From positions 186,001-250,000 of the forward strand of contig NZ_SLWV01000003.1 of assembly GCF_004345705.1 (NCBI RefSeq): a stretch of 64,000 nucleotides of DNA, written 5' to 3'. This DNA is from Marinisporobacter balticus. GTDB lineage: Bacteria; Bacillota; Clostridia; Peptostreptococcales; Thermotaleaceae. The notes beneath the pieces were generated by a model, which saw only the letters and a list, made by a program, of their open reading frames with translations, was not told the DNA's origin and ran no database searches. Shown here one piece after another: positions 51,032 to 59,924 of this stretch. The position numbers and the translations under genes were made by a program. The first letter of the stretch is position 1. The number at the start of each line of letters is the position of its first letter.

Positions 51032-51526
51032 GAAGATTGATCACAAGAAAAGATAATATTTAATATAGATTCACCTGCTAAAGATAGAAAAATATGGAGA
51101 AATTCGAATGATATTTTAAATAATAAGTAACCATACTTTTGTATAAACCACATATAGTTTTACAAATACCCAATTACTAAACACATAACCCTTTATAAAT
51201 GATAGTAGCGGTGTGTGTTTTTTTATGTACATATTTTGATTGTAAGCGATTTTTTTATGAAAAAGGTAACATAGTCTAGTTTTATAAAATAAAGCCTTAT
51301 ATAGCTTGTAAAAAGTTTGCCGAAATAAGATACCCAAACATATCATTAAAACACCGTGTTATGTAACACAATATTTATTTTGTTACATTCGTTTTATAGC
51401 TACATCGTTGATTTATCAAGGTTCTATAAGATTGATAAATACGTATGTAACATATCGTATTTACTTGTAACGTTAAATGTAATATAATTACTATAGGATG
51501 TTTTGAAAGAATAAGGGGGAAAAAGA
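51032..51526. promoter_or_regulatory. Upstream region of the short integrase with repeated GTAAC sites
   Basis: No gene. Between 51356 and 51475 are GTGTTATGTAACAC (a 14-bp palindrome), TGTTACA (51381), TATGTAACATA (51444-51454, palindromic) and TGTAACG (51467). They end at a TTACTT-N17-TATAAT promoter (51461-51489). They look like operators of one regulator. Confidence 0.5.
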
Positions 51527-52072
51527 GTGAAATTTGTACAACCTATAAGAGATAAAAATAAAATTGAAGAAATGAAAAATGAATTATTAAAATATGGATA
51601 TAAAAATTATCTACTCTTTGTTACGGGCATTAATACAGGTTTAAGAATTAGCGACTTGCTAAAATTAAAAGTGTTTGATGTTAAAAATAGAACGCACATC
51701 CTCATACAAGAACAAAAAACAAGTAAGGAAAAAAGAGCGCTAATCAATAATCAGTTAAGAAAAGATTTTGAGAGGTACATAATTAACATGAACGATGAAG
51801 ATTATTTATTCCAGAGTAGAAAAGGGAAGAATAAACCTATATCGAGAGTACAGGCATATAGAATACTAAACAAGGCGGCTGATCAAGTTTGTATTAACGA
51901 AGTAGGAACACATACTTTGAGAAAGACTTTTGGATATTGGCATTATCAAATATATAAGGATGTTGCAATATTACAGGATATTTTTAATCATTCAGCGTCA
52001 AGTATAACACTGAGATATATTGGCATTAATCAAGATATTAAAGATAAAACAATAGAAGATTTTTATTTATAG
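51527..52072 (+). CDS. Catalytic-domain-only tyrosine recombinase
   Basis: A 181-residue integrase lacking the usual core-binding domain. All catalytic residues are visible: Arg in NTGLRISDLLKL, Lys in KTSKEKR, HTLRKTF (H-x-x-R), His in FNHSASS, and Tyr in LRYIGI. The GGGGGAAAAAGA ribosome site precedes GTG. Short integrases of this type are scattered in Firmicutes and may act on inversion or resolution sites. A strong hairpin follows 60 bases downstream. Confidence 0.82.
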   Translation: MKFVQPIRDKNKIEEMKNELLKYGYKNYLLFVTGINTGLRISDLLKLKVFDVKNRTHILIQEQKTSKEKRALINNQLRKDFERYIINMNDEDYLFQSRKGKNKPISRVQAYRILNKAADQVCINEVGTHTLRKTFGYWHYQIYKDVAILQDIFNHSASSITLRYIGINQDIKDKTIEDFYL

Positions 52073-52861
52073 AATTAGAAATTCATTTAGAACACCATAA
52101 TAATATTATGTCAATCTTCTTAAAAAATTTCTATAAAACACTTCTTGGATGTTTAGCTATATAAGCTAAATATTAAAGAAGTGTTTTATATTTAGTGCCT
52201 ATAATTAAAGCTTTTAAGAAAAATTAAAAATAATATTTTAAATCGTTTATTTTACATTGTTTTCAATATATAGGGTAAGTGCGACAAGAAATCCAGACAT
52301 CCAAGTGATAGGTATTATCAGTTGAGCAATCGGAATTAGCTGTGCATATATAGTAAATTTGATCGAATATTAGTATTAAGTGCGTTTTAATATGTAGAAA
52401 GTTGTAATTGTTTATGCTATTTTAAATTTTTTAGCATATTATTGTTGATGATGCGTTAATAAATTTATATCTTTAGCGTACAATTATTATTTATGTGCTA
52501 ATCAATGGGGAATATAATAAATGCAATTAGACATAGAGAAATATATACAAAGAAGGCATATATCATCTTTTTCAACTATTCTTTAAATGTATATTTAGGG
52601 ACTAGTTGAAAAATAAAAAAGCAAACTGTATATTTTGCATATTTCATGTGGTATACTTACCTACTTTTACAGAATCACGTATTTATCTATATATTATATT
52701 TTTCGATTTTTATTATATATATACGAAAGTATTAATTTATTCTATCTACAATAATAATTTAGAATATAAATGCTTCTAGTTAATTGTTTCTTCCCACATT
52801 CAGATAGCACACTCCCATGCTTAAGAATATAATAAAGTATATATATGAAAGGAGTGTTTAT
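52073..52861. other. 790-bp AT-rich non-coding region
   Basis: Apart from the hairpin at 52132-52190 no gene or RNA is recognised. GTGCGACAAGAA at 52279-52290 equals the first 12 bases of the group II intron at 12.3 kb, but the match does not extend. Confidence 0.4.
52132..52190 (+). terminator. Long perfect hairpin after the short integrase
   Basis: TATAAAACACTTCTT and AAGAAGTGTTTTATA are exact 15-bp inverses. Inside them TTTAGCT and AGCTAAA form a second stem. It can terminate the integrase transcript or be a recombination site. Confidence 0.6.
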
Positions 52862-53203
52862 ATGTTCAATTTTTTCTTTAATCCATTTGCTCCTCCACCA
52901 CCACCACAATACCCTCCATTTGGACTACCTAGAATGCCACCTTTTACCCCTGGCTCTGGAGGTCCACCATTAGCGCCACCTCCATCAAAGGTTCCTAATC
53001 AAGCACCATATAAAGTGGATCCTGGTTCCATTAGAAGATGTCGACGGAAATACACATATATTTGGCTTAAAAATGGTGATAGCTTTTGGTTTTATCCAAC
53101 CTATATAGGTAAAAAATCTATATCTGGCTATAGGTGGGTTGGGGTTTGGTGGGTTTATTATGGTACAGATTTGAAGAAAATAGAATCATTTGTTTGTGTT
53201 TAA
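52862..53203 (+). CDS. Proline-rich protein with aromatic C-terminal domain
   Basis: A 113-residue protein. The hydrophobic start MFNFFFNPFAPPPPPQYPPF leads into a Pro/Gly-rich region to about residue 60. A compact Trp/Tyr-rich basic domain follows (RRCRRKYTYIWLKNGDSFWF, then GYRWVGVWWVYYGTDLKKIE). GAAAGGAG precedes ATG at seven bases. The C-terminal part resembles small transport-protein-like or surface domains found in clostridial collagen-like proteins. No function is known. It has its own terminator. Confidence 0.65.
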   Translation: MFNFFFNPFAPPPPPQYPPFGLPRMPPFTPGSGGPPLAPPPSKVPNQAPYKVDPGSIRRCRRKYTYIWLKNGDSFWFYPTYIGKKSISGYRWVGVWWVYYGTDLKKIESFVCV

Positions 53204-53206
53204 TAT

Positions 53207-53245
53207 TCTAAAGGATTGGGATCTAGCCCAATTCTTTAGATACTA
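53207..53245 (+). terminator. Terminator after the proline-rich gene
   Basis: TCTAAAGGATTGGG pairs with CCCAATTCTTTAGA (one G-U) over six bases. Confidence 0.65.
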
Positions 53246-53353
53246 CATAATCATTGCTTTGAATTTAGGCTTTGTGATAAAATGATGATAGATGTTTAGG
53301 GTGATTATTAAATCCTATTTTTACAAAAACATATTCTACTGGGAGTGCTGTTT

Positions 53354-54499
53354 ATGTCAAAGAAAATAGTTAAAATACATAATAAATCAGATAGACCTAA
53401 TAATATCGTAGAAAAAGAAAATGAAATTGTAGAGAAATGCATAGAAATTGAAAAGACTCTTCCTACTTTTATGAAAGATTTTTTTATTTATTTAAGAAAT
53501 GGTGTGGCATTATCTACAAGACTTGCATACTTGCAGGATATTTTTTTCTTTTGTAAATATCTTGTATCAGAGACAAATATCACTACAGTTTCTGAAATAA
53601 ATGCTATTTCAATAGAATCATTAAATGATGTAAAAGCTAGAGATATTAATCGGTTTTTGGGAGATTATTGTACAAGATATACCGTGAATGAAACCGATAT
53701 GGTCACTATTATGGAAAATCATAATCGTTCCCTAGCACGAAAAAAATCTTCTTTGACTGTATTGTTTAAATTTTTATATAGAGATGAACTAATTTCAGAA
53801 AATATCACAGATGGATTTAACCCTATACGACTTCCAAAGCCACAACCTGATGCAATAAAAAGGCTTGAAATTGATGAAGTTGCAATTATGCTAGATATTG
53901 CTGAATCAGGAAATGGATTAACGGATAAAGAACGTATATATTGGGAAAAAACCAAATTAAGAGATAAAGCAATTTTAGTATTATTTATTACTTATGGATT
54001 AAGATTAAAAGAATTGCAACAGTTGAATATTTCATCTTTTAATTTTGGGCGTGGAGATTTTAAGATTTACAGGAAAAGAGAAAAAGAAGTAAATATGCCT
54101 TTGAATCAATCTGTTGAAAAGGTTATTTTCGATTATGTTCAATTAGAAAGAGTTTCTAATGATTATGTACTTGAAAAACATAAAGACGCCCTTTTCCTAT
54201 CTTTGCAAAAGACAAGAATGACCGAAAAAGCTATTAGACAATTAGTCAAGAAATATACTTCTCTCGCTTTAGGAACTACAAAAGAAAATGGATATAGTCC
54301 TCATAAATTAAGAGCTACAGCTGCAACATCATTGATCCAAAATGGATTTTCAATCTACGATGTTCAAAATTTACTGGATCATGATAATGTGACAACTACA
54401 CAGTTATATGCCGCACATAAGAAAAATGTAAAAAGAGAAATTGTTCATAGATTTGAATGGCTTGATGAATATGATAAAAAAAGTAGTCCACTTGAATAA
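53354..54499 (+). CDS. XerC/D-like tyrosine recombinase
   Basis: A 381-residue recombinase with an N-terminal SAM-like domain (about 30-150; LPTFMKDFFIYLRNGVALST) and a complete catalytic domain: Arg in TYGLRLKELQQL, Lys in KREKEVNMPL, PHKLRATAATSL (H-x-x-R), LLDHDNVTTTQLYAA (His and Tyr). It resembles the clostridial chromosomal XerC/D-like recombinases located near lexA. ATG was chosen nine bases after GGGAGTG. It could be the resident chromosome-dimer recombinase or a mobile one. Confidence 0.85.
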   Translation: MSKKIVKIHNKSDRPNNIVEKENEIVEKCIEIEKTLPTFMKDFFIYLRNGVALSTRLAYLQDIFFFCKYLVSETNITTVSEINAISIESLNDVKARDINRFLGDYCTRYTVNETDMVTIMENHNRSLARKKSSLTVLFKFLYRDELISENITDGFNPIRLPKPQPDAIKRLEIDEVAIMLDIAESGNGLTDKERIYWEKTKLRDKAILVLFITYGLRLKELQQLNISSFNFGRGDFKIYRKREKEVNMPLNQSVEKVIFDYVQLERVSNDYVLEKHKDALFLSLQKTRMTEKAIRQLVKKYTSLALGTTKENGYSPHKLRATAATSLIQNGFSIYDVQNLLDHDNVTTTQLYAAHKKNVKREIVHRFEWLDEYDKKSSPLE

Positions 54500-54513
54500 G
54501 GCTACTTTTTTTG
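54477..54513 (+). terminator. Terminator after the XerC/D-like gene
   Basis: AAAAAGTAG pairs with CTACTTTTT over the end of the coding region and is followed by further T. Confidence 0.7.
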
Positions 54514-54620
54514 TTTGAAGTGAGATTGTATTTTATCTTTTAGGAATAATTCGGTTAGATTATATATATTTGAATTAAATTATATATTATAATACTACTC
54601 GGAATTATAGCAAAGCCACA

Positions 54621-54914
54621 CTACTCTAGAGGAATTTTAATAACTTGTCCAGGATAAATATCTAAAGTATCTAAATCATTGATTATACTAATTCTATATA
54701 TCGTTTTGCGAATATCTTTGTTTTTAGGCGAAAACTCTTTTGCTAACGCCCATATAGTATCTCCATACTTGATATGTATTTGCACACATTTTATGTCGTC
54801 TGCTCCTTCAGCTGTGTTAAAAACATTTGCAATTAGATAGATAGATAAGAAAATAACTACTAGTGTACATACAAATCGCTTTCTATTTACTATACGTAAA
54901 TGATTTTTCCTCAT
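54621..54914 (-). CDS. LysM protein, YneA-like cell-division suppressor
   Basis: A 97-residue protein with one N-terminal helix (RFVCTLVVIFLSIYLIANVF) and a C-terminal LysM domain (VQIHIKYGDTIWALAKEFSP, ending YPGQVIKIPLE). This is the layout of YneA, the SOS-induced division inhibitor encoded divergently from lexA in Bacillus. The same divergent arrangement and three shared LexA boxes support the call. ATG 54914 follows GGGAGTGG. Confidence 0.78.
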   Translation of the reverse strand: MRKNHLRIVNRKRFVCTLVVIFLSIYLIANVFNTAEGADDIKCVQIHIKYGDTIWALAKEFSPKNKDIRKTIYRISIINDLDTLDIYPGQVIKIPLE

Positions 54915-54927
54915 TTTCACCACTCCC

Positions 54928-55005
54928 AAACGTATGTTCTTTTTATAATTTTATCAGAACGTACGTTCTTTGTAAATACTTTTTTTAAAAAACGAACAGA
55001 TGTTT
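54928..55005. promoter_or_regulatory. Three LexA (SOS) boxes in the yneA-lexA intergenic region
   Basis: AAACGTATGTTC (54928-54939), GAACGTACGTTC (54957-54968, a perfect palindrome) and GAACAGATGTTT (54994-55005) match the Gram-positive GAACNNNNGTTC box. The third overlaps the lexA -35 element and the first lies at the ribosome site of the divergent gene. Confidence 0.85.
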
Positions 55006-55032
55006 GATATAATATTTATTATATGCTATAAT
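55004..55032 (+). promoter_or_regulatory. lexA promoter
   Basis: TTGATA (55004-55009), 17 bases, TATAAT (55027-55032). It overlaps LexA box 3 by two bases, fitting autorepression. Confidence 0.85.
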
Positions 55033-55062
55033 GAATTTAAAAAACATTGTGAGGTGCTTCTC

Positions 55063-55677
55063 ATGGCTTATGATATAACAAAGCAACAAGAAAAAATACT
55101 TAACTATATAAGAAATGAAGTAAATTCAAAAGGTTACCCTCCTTCTGTTAGAGAAATATGTGCAGCAGTTGGCCTAAAATCTACTTCTACGGTTCACGGG
55201 CATTTATCAAAACTTGAAAAGCATGGTTATATTCGAAGAGATCCTACAAAACCTAGGGCTATTGAAGTTTTAGACAACGATGATGGGGTTATCAGTAAGA
55301 AAGAGGTTATAGAAATACCAGTCATAGGTAAAGTTACTGCTGGCTTACCTATTTTAGCGGTTGAAAATATTGAAGATACATTTCCTGTTCCTTTAGATTT
55401 CCTGGATGACAATAAACATTTTATGTTAACCATAAAAGGAAGTAGTATGATCAATGCAGGCATATTCGATGGTGATTATGTTCTTGTAAAGCAACAACAA
55501 ATTGCTACTAATGGTGATATTGTAGTGGCCATGATTGAAGATGAAGCCACTGTCAAGAAATTTTATAAAGAAAAGGATTATATAAGGCTACAACCAGAAA
55601 ACCCTTCAATGGTGCCTATTATAACAAAAGATGTTAGAATCTTAGGACTAGTAACAGGTGTATTTAGAAAAATATAA
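55063..55677 (+). CDS. lexA: SOS repressor LexA
   Basis: A 204-residue repressor. The N-terminal winged helix (QQEKILNYIRNEVNSKGYPP, STSTVHGHLSKLEKHGYI) binds SOS boxes. The self-cleavage site is Ala-Gly in KVTAGLP (about 91), with catalytic Ser in GSSMINAG (about 128) and Lys in ATVKKFYK (about 165). ATG 55063 gives the standard length; upstream ATGs would start before the promoter. Followed by a terminator. Confidence 0.97.
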   Translation: MAYDITKQQEKILNYIRNEVNSKGYPPSVREICAAVGLKSTSTVHGHLSKLEKHGYIRRDPTKPRAIEVLDNDDGVISKKEVIEIPVIGKVTAGLPILAVENIEDTFPVPLDFLDDNKHFMLTIKGSSMINAGIFDGDYVLVKQQQIATNGDIVVAMIEDEATVKKFYKEKDYIRLQPENPSMVPIITKDVRILGLVTGVFRKI

Positions 55678-55704
55678 AAAGGTGCATATGCACCTTTTTA
55701 TATT
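55676..55704 (+). terminator. Terminator after lexA
   Basis: AAAAAGGTG-CATATG-CACCTTTTT directly after the stop codon. Confidence 0.8.
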
Positions 55705-55901
55705 TTAGAGATTTCTATAAAAAAACTATCTATAGAAAGAAGGACAAACATAACAATTATAGAAATATTATCTTGTATTTGAAGAATACATTTATCGCAA
55801 ATTCATATTATAAGAAATAGATCTTTTTTGTGGTAGATCATCTTGAGAGCATTATTGAAAAATATTTCAGATATTGAGATGATTGAAATGCTTCATATTA
55901 T

Positions 55902-56477
55902 TTATTTTCTCAATACATACGCATTGGCAATGAATTGATGTTGTTTTTCAACATCTGATAATGCTTTAAATACTTCTTTAATAACAGGACAAGTAATTTT
56001 ATCACTATTTTTTTTATAAAATGCTATAGCATGTGATTCACGTTTGTAAGCTTCCTCAAGTAATAGATTATCCGTATGATGTTTTGCATAGTCTGGTTTG
56101 TGAAGTTTTGGCAGATTGTCAAATTCTCCTAGTCGCTTATGGACCCTAGCATGCATAAATTCTATATTACTTAAATCTTTAAAAAGCTTTTTTAGTTCTT
56201 TCTCTTTTGATAATTTACCCGCTTCCTCATAGAATTCTCCATTAAAGACCTCCAATTTCATGGCATGATCTAACACTTGCAAACTTTGTGTATCTAAACT
56301 TTTATGATCTACAGTATATATTTCCTGTACGCTATCTATGTATATTCTTCCAACCCCACAAAATGGGCAGTTCATAATTCTCCCCTCTTCATTTTTTTCA
56401 ATAAACGAATCATTGTTTAAATGATAACTATTTTCGCTTATATTCATTCCGCATATCAAACACTTTAATTTCTCCAT
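55902..56477 (-). CDS. Rubrerythrin-like ferritin-fold protein with N-terminal zinc ribbon
   Basis: A 191-residue protein. Two cysteine pairs in the first 45 residues (CLICG, CPFCG) form a rubredoxin/zinc-ribbon-like unit. Residues 60-190 form a four-helix ferritin-like domain with Glu/His ligands in EVFNGEFYEEAGKL, SNIEFMHARVH, EEAYKRESHAIAF and LSDVEKQHQFIA. This suggests a di-iron peroxidase for oxidative stress, but the N-terminal order is reversed relative to classic rubrerythrin. AAAGGAGATGC precedes ATG. It forms one unit with the upstream hydrolase gene. Confidence 0.82.
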   Translation of the reverse strand: MEKLKCLICGMNISENSYHLNNDSFIEKNEEGRIMNCPFCGVGRIYIDSVQEIYTVDHKSLDTQSLQVLDHAMKLEVFNGEFYEEAGKLSKEKELKKLFKDLSNIEFMHARVHKRLGEFDNLPKLHKPDYAKHHTDNLLLEEAYKRESHAIAFYKKNSDKITCPVIKEVFKALSDVEKQHQFIANAYVLRK

Positions 56478-56502
56478 TTACGCATCTCCTTTAACATAAA
56501 AA

Positions 56503-57171
56503 TTATTTAAATGTCCCTTCCATAATAAATTTATCTGCTAATTTTGCTGTATCCCACTTATAATGTATCTCTTTATGTTCATAGGCTAGAATAATAAAAT
56601 CATCTAATATATGATGAAGTACTGAATTCACTTGCACTCTACCATCATTTTCTCCTTTAAGCAATTTACCCAATAATGACTTGCTTTTATTACCAGCAAT
56701 GGCTCCAATTTTTATTTCTTCATGTTTCATATCTTCTATCTTTTTTATATGATCACTTTTAAGAGAATTGAGTGTCTTAAAAATCTTTGTTCCAAAATTA
56801 AAATATCTAGCTGTCATATCTGCAAGTTCACTTCCCTGATTAGGTGTCGCAATCAATATACATTTATCTATACGCTCCACATATTTGGTATTCCCTAAAA
56901 ATTTTCTTATAATGATGCCCCCTGTACTATGTCCAATAAGATTAATTTTCTTATCTTCATCTATATTTCTTAAAATTTTTTCAAATTTTTCTTCAAATAT
57001 AACAGAAGCATACTCTATTTGTTTAAATGTTAAGGGCAAATTCACTAAAAAACATTGATGATTTAATTTTTCTAAGTGACGGGCTAAAACTTGCATATCT
57101 CTTTGATTTTTATTATAGCCATGAATGAGTATCGAAATTTTATCTTTCAAAAAAACTTCTCTCCAATCCAT
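56503..57171 (-). CDS. Alpha/beta hydrolase, lipase-like
   Basis: A 222-residue hydrolase. ILIHGYNKN forms the oxyanion loop, LIGHSTGGIIIRKFL holds the nucleophile Ser in GHSTG, and CILIATPNQGSELADM follows. The Asp and His are probably in NDGRVQVNSV and YEHKEIHYKWD. It resembles PGAP1/lipase-type esterases. It lies 26 bases upstream of the ferritin-like gene on the same strand, so they are probably co-transcribed. The substrate is unknown; the ribosome site is weak. Confidence 0.8.
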   Translation of the reverse strand: MDWREVFLKDKISILIHGYNKNQRDMQVLARHLEKLNHQCFLVNLPLTFKQIEYASVIFEEKFEKILRNIDEDKKINLIGHSTGGIIIRKFLGNTKYVERIDKCILIATPNQGSELADMTARYFNFGTKIFKTLNSLKSDHIKKIEDMKHEEIKIGAIAGNKSKSLLGKLLKGENDGRVQVNSVLHHILDDFIILAYEHKEIHYKWDTAKLADKFIMEGTFK

Positions 57172-57479
57172 TACTTCATATTATTTTCTATAATATTTTA
57201 TCATTTTTTTCAATATTTTTCTACCATCCATTGCTAACCCCATTTATGTTAGAGAAAAAATTATGTGTAGCGTCTATTTCGTAGCATGTGTAGTATTTCA
57301 TTTTTGGTTCGACATCATATCCTAAAATCTATAAATAAAATACAAAAATGTATTGGAGAATTATTTCCAAATTTTAAAATACATTGACAGTTAAACGATA
57401 ACAAGATAAAATCAAAAAGGCTATACTTTAATATAGGATTGATTACTAATAATAATTTAAGATAAAGGAAGATGAAAAA
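57172..57479. other. Divergent intergenic region before prfC
   Basis: It contains promoters for both directions by position, but none with a strong consensus. TTCGACA (57308-57314) matches a 0A box in isolation. No gene is seen. Confidence 0.35.
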
Positions 57480-59084
57480 ATGTCTGAAGAAAATTTAAGC
57501 TTTATTGATCAGGTTCGAAAAAGAAGAACTTTTGCAATCATTTCCCACCCAGATGCGGGAAAAACAACATTAACAGAAAAGTTACTATTATATGGTGGGG
57601 CTATCCGTTCTGCAGGAGCAGTTAAATCAAGAAGATCACAGAAATATGCAGTATCTGACTGGATGGAAATAGAAAAACAAAGAGGAATCTCTGTTACTTC
57701 TAGTGTACTTCAGTTCGATTATAATGGTTTTTGTATTAACATCCTTGATACACCAGGGCATCAAGATTTTAGTGAGGATACCTATCGAACGCTAATGGCA
57801 GCAGACAGTGCTGTTATGGTTATTGATTGTTCAAAAGGTGTAGAAGCTCAGACAAAAAAACTATTCCAAGTTTGTAAAATGAGAGGAATTCCAATTTTCA
57901 CATTTATTAATAAGCTAGATCGTGCAGGAAGAGATCCCTTTGAACTACTATCCGATATTGAAGAAGTTCTAGGAATCCGCTCTTATCCAATGAATTGGCC
58001 TATTGGAAGGGATAAAGATTTTAAGGGCGTTCTCAATCGTCAGAAAAATCAATTTGAACTATTCAACGATGGTAACCATGGTCAATCTATTGCTAAGGCA
58101 ATAACAGGAGACCTCTCCGATGAAAAAATTAGCGATTTACTAGGTCAAAATCTTCATGAACAGCTACTAAACGATATTGAATTACTAGATATAGCTGGAG
58201 ATGATTATAATTTAGATCAAATATTAAATGGGGAATTAACACCTGTGTTCTTTGGGAGTGCGCTTACAAATTTTGGTGTACAACCATTTTTAGAATCCTT
58301 TTTAAACATAACCACCCCCCCAAAACCCCGTGCTAGTAATTTAGGACCCATCCATCCTGAGACAACTAATTTTTCTGGCTTCATTTTTAAAATACAAGCA
58401 AATATGAATCCTACCCATAGGGATCGAATCGCATTCTTAAGAATTTGTTCTGGTAAATTTGAAAAAGGCATGACCGTAAATCATGTACAAGAAAATAAAA
58501 AAGTAAGATTAGCACAGCCGCAGCAGTTTTTAGCGCAAGATCGCATGATCGTAGACACAGCTTATCCAGGCGACATTATCGGAATTCATGATCCCGGAAT
58601 ATTCAAGATCGGCGATACTTTATGCCAAGATGGATCAAAATTGCAATATGAAGGGATCCCAGTATTTGCTCCAGAACATTTTGCAAAAATATTTACAAAA
58701 AATTCTCTCAAGCGGAAACAATTTTTGAAAGGGATTACCCAATTGTCAGAAGAAGGTTCTATACAGGTATATAAACGGCCTAATATTGGTGTTGAGGAAT
58801 TAATTGTTGGTGTCGTTGGTGTTCTTCAATTTGAAGTATTAGAATATCGTCTTAAAAATGAATATGGTGTTGATATTATCATAGAAAAACTCCCTTATCG
58901 CTATATACGTTGGGTAGAGATGGATAATTTTGATCAAAGTACCTTTTCTATTACAATGGATACCATGATCGTTGAAGATGAAGATGAGCATCCTGTGTTA
59001 TTATTCCAAAATGAATGGTCTATAGACCAAGTAAAAGATCGAAATAAAAATGCTCTATTAAAAGAAATCTCCTTAAGAAAATAA
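57480..59084 (+). CDS. prfC: Peptide chain release factor 3
   Basis: A 534-residue translational GTPase that recycles RF1/RF2 from the ribosome. GTPase motifs: ISHPDAGKTTLTEKLL (P-loop), RGISVTSSVLQF (switch I), DTPGHQDFSEDTYR (G3), FINKLDR (G4). Domains II and III follow (FSGFIFKIQANMNPTHRDRI; VGVLQFEVLEYRL). RBS AAGGAAGATG. Full length; it ends in a bidirectional terminator. Confidence 0.96.
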   Translation: MSEENLSFIDQVRKRRTFAIISHPDAGKTTLTEKLLLYGGAIRSAGAVKSRRSQKYAVSDWMEIEKQRGISVTSSVLQFDYNGFCINILDTPGHQDFSEDTYRTLMAADSAVMVIDCSKGVEAQTKKLFQVCKMRGIPIFTFINKLDRAGRDPFELLSDIEEVLGIRSYPMNWPIGRDKDFKGVLNRQKNQFELFNDGNHGQSIAKAITGDLSDEKISDLLGQNLHEQLLNDIELLDIAGDDYNLDQILNGELTPVFFGSALTNFGVQPFLESFLNITTPPKPRASNLGPIHPETTNFSGFIFKIQANMNPTHRDRIAFLRICSGKFEKGMTVNHVQENKKVRLAQPQQFLAQDRMIVDTAYPGDIIGIHDPGIFKIGDTLCQDGSKLQYEGIPVFAPEHFAKIFTKNSLKRKQFLKGITQLSEEGSIQVYKRPNIGVEELIVGVVGVLQFEVLEYRLKNEYGVDIIIEKLPYRYIRWVEMDNFDQSTFSITMDTMIVEDEDEHPVLLFQNEWSIDQVKDRNKNALLKEISLRK

Positions 59085-59087
59085 ATG

Positions 59088-59129
59088 AAAAAACACACGA
59101 TATATCTAATAAGACATATCGTGTGTTTT
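59088..59129. terminator. Bidirectional terminator between prfC and the amidase
   Basis: AAAACACACGATAT pairs perfectly with ATATCGTGTGTTTT, with flanking A and T runs. Confidence 0.9.
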
Positions 59130-59132
59130 GTA

Positions 59133-59924
59133 CTATTTTTCGTCTTCTAATACGGTTACTTTCTTTATTACTACATCTGCCTTAGACACTGATACTTCCT
59201 CTGAATATTGTTTTTCTCTACTCTTTTCTTGATTGTCACGGTAATTCATAATTGCTTCACTTATTGCATTAGCATACCCTTTCTTTCCTTCTTCAGAAAT
59301 TAAAATTTCTGTATCTTGCACATTGCTAAGATAGCCTAATTCAACTAACACAGCTACTCCATTGGTATTTCTTAAAACATATAGCCCTTTATCTCTTTCA
59401 TATCTTAACCCTCTATTTTTAGTAAATCCAATATTTTTAAATTTATCACTTATTTCTTTTGCCAAATTCTCAGATTCAGTATTCTTGAATCTACACCAAA
59501 CTTCTGTACCTTTAACTTTGGATGAATCTTTAAAGTAATTAGCATGAATAGATATAAAAATATCTGCACCTACATCATTCGCAATTTTACTTCTTCCCTT
59601 TAAAGATTTATTTTGTGTTGTCCATGGAACATGATCTGTGTCACGTGTATATACAACATGTATATTTTTATCTTTTAAAATTTCTCCCACTCTCAAAGCA
59701 ATATCTAGAACTAAATCTTTTTCAGCAACATTAAATTCTTTGTTGAAAGCGCCCGTATCATATCCCCCATGACCTGGATCTATGCAAACTGTAAAAGTAG
59801 GCTTCGTTAAATAGTCGATACAGAAAATTATACCTGTTATCATTAGAATTATCAACAATACTGAAAATAATCGTCTATATAAACGTTTCTTTTTTTTTCT
59901 AGATATGCTACATCTTACCCCCAT
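59133..59924 (-). CDS. N-acetylmuramoyl-L-alanine amidase (CwlD-like)
   Basis: A 263-residue Amidase_3 zinc enzyme with an N-terminal membrane anchor (LFSVLLIILMITGIIFCIDY), cleaving the amide bond between muramic acid and the stem peptide. Zinc ligands are in CIDPGHGGYDTGA (His), FNVAEKDLVLDIA (Glu) and ISIHANYF (His). The catalytic Glu is in AVLVELGYLSN. CwlD family members act in spore cortex formation, but the long C-terminal tail (about 30 charged residues) is unusual. The start was placed at the ATG after AAAGGGGG. Confidence 0.88.
   Translation of the reverse strand: MGVRCSISRKKKKRLYRRLFSVLLIILMITGIIFCIDYLTKPTFTVCIDPGHGGYDTGAFNKEFNVAEKDLVLDIALRVGEILKDKNIHVVYTRDTDHVPWTTQNKSLKGRSKIANDVGADIFISIHANYFKDSSKVKGTEVWCRFKNTESENLAKEISDKFKNIGFTKNRGLRYERDKGLYVLRNTNGVAVLVELGYLSNVQDTEILISEEGKKGYANAISEAIMNYRDNQEKSREKQYSEEVSVSKADVVIKKVTVLEDEK

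Noticed and set aside
52279..52290. Second group II intron starting GTGCGACAAGAA
   Set aside because: Only 12 bases match the intron at 12.3 kb. No domain V or further similarity is seen downstream.
57308..57314. 0A box upstream of prfC
   Set aside because: A lone TTCGACA without a recognisable promoter nearby and with no reason for Spo0A control of neighbouring genes.
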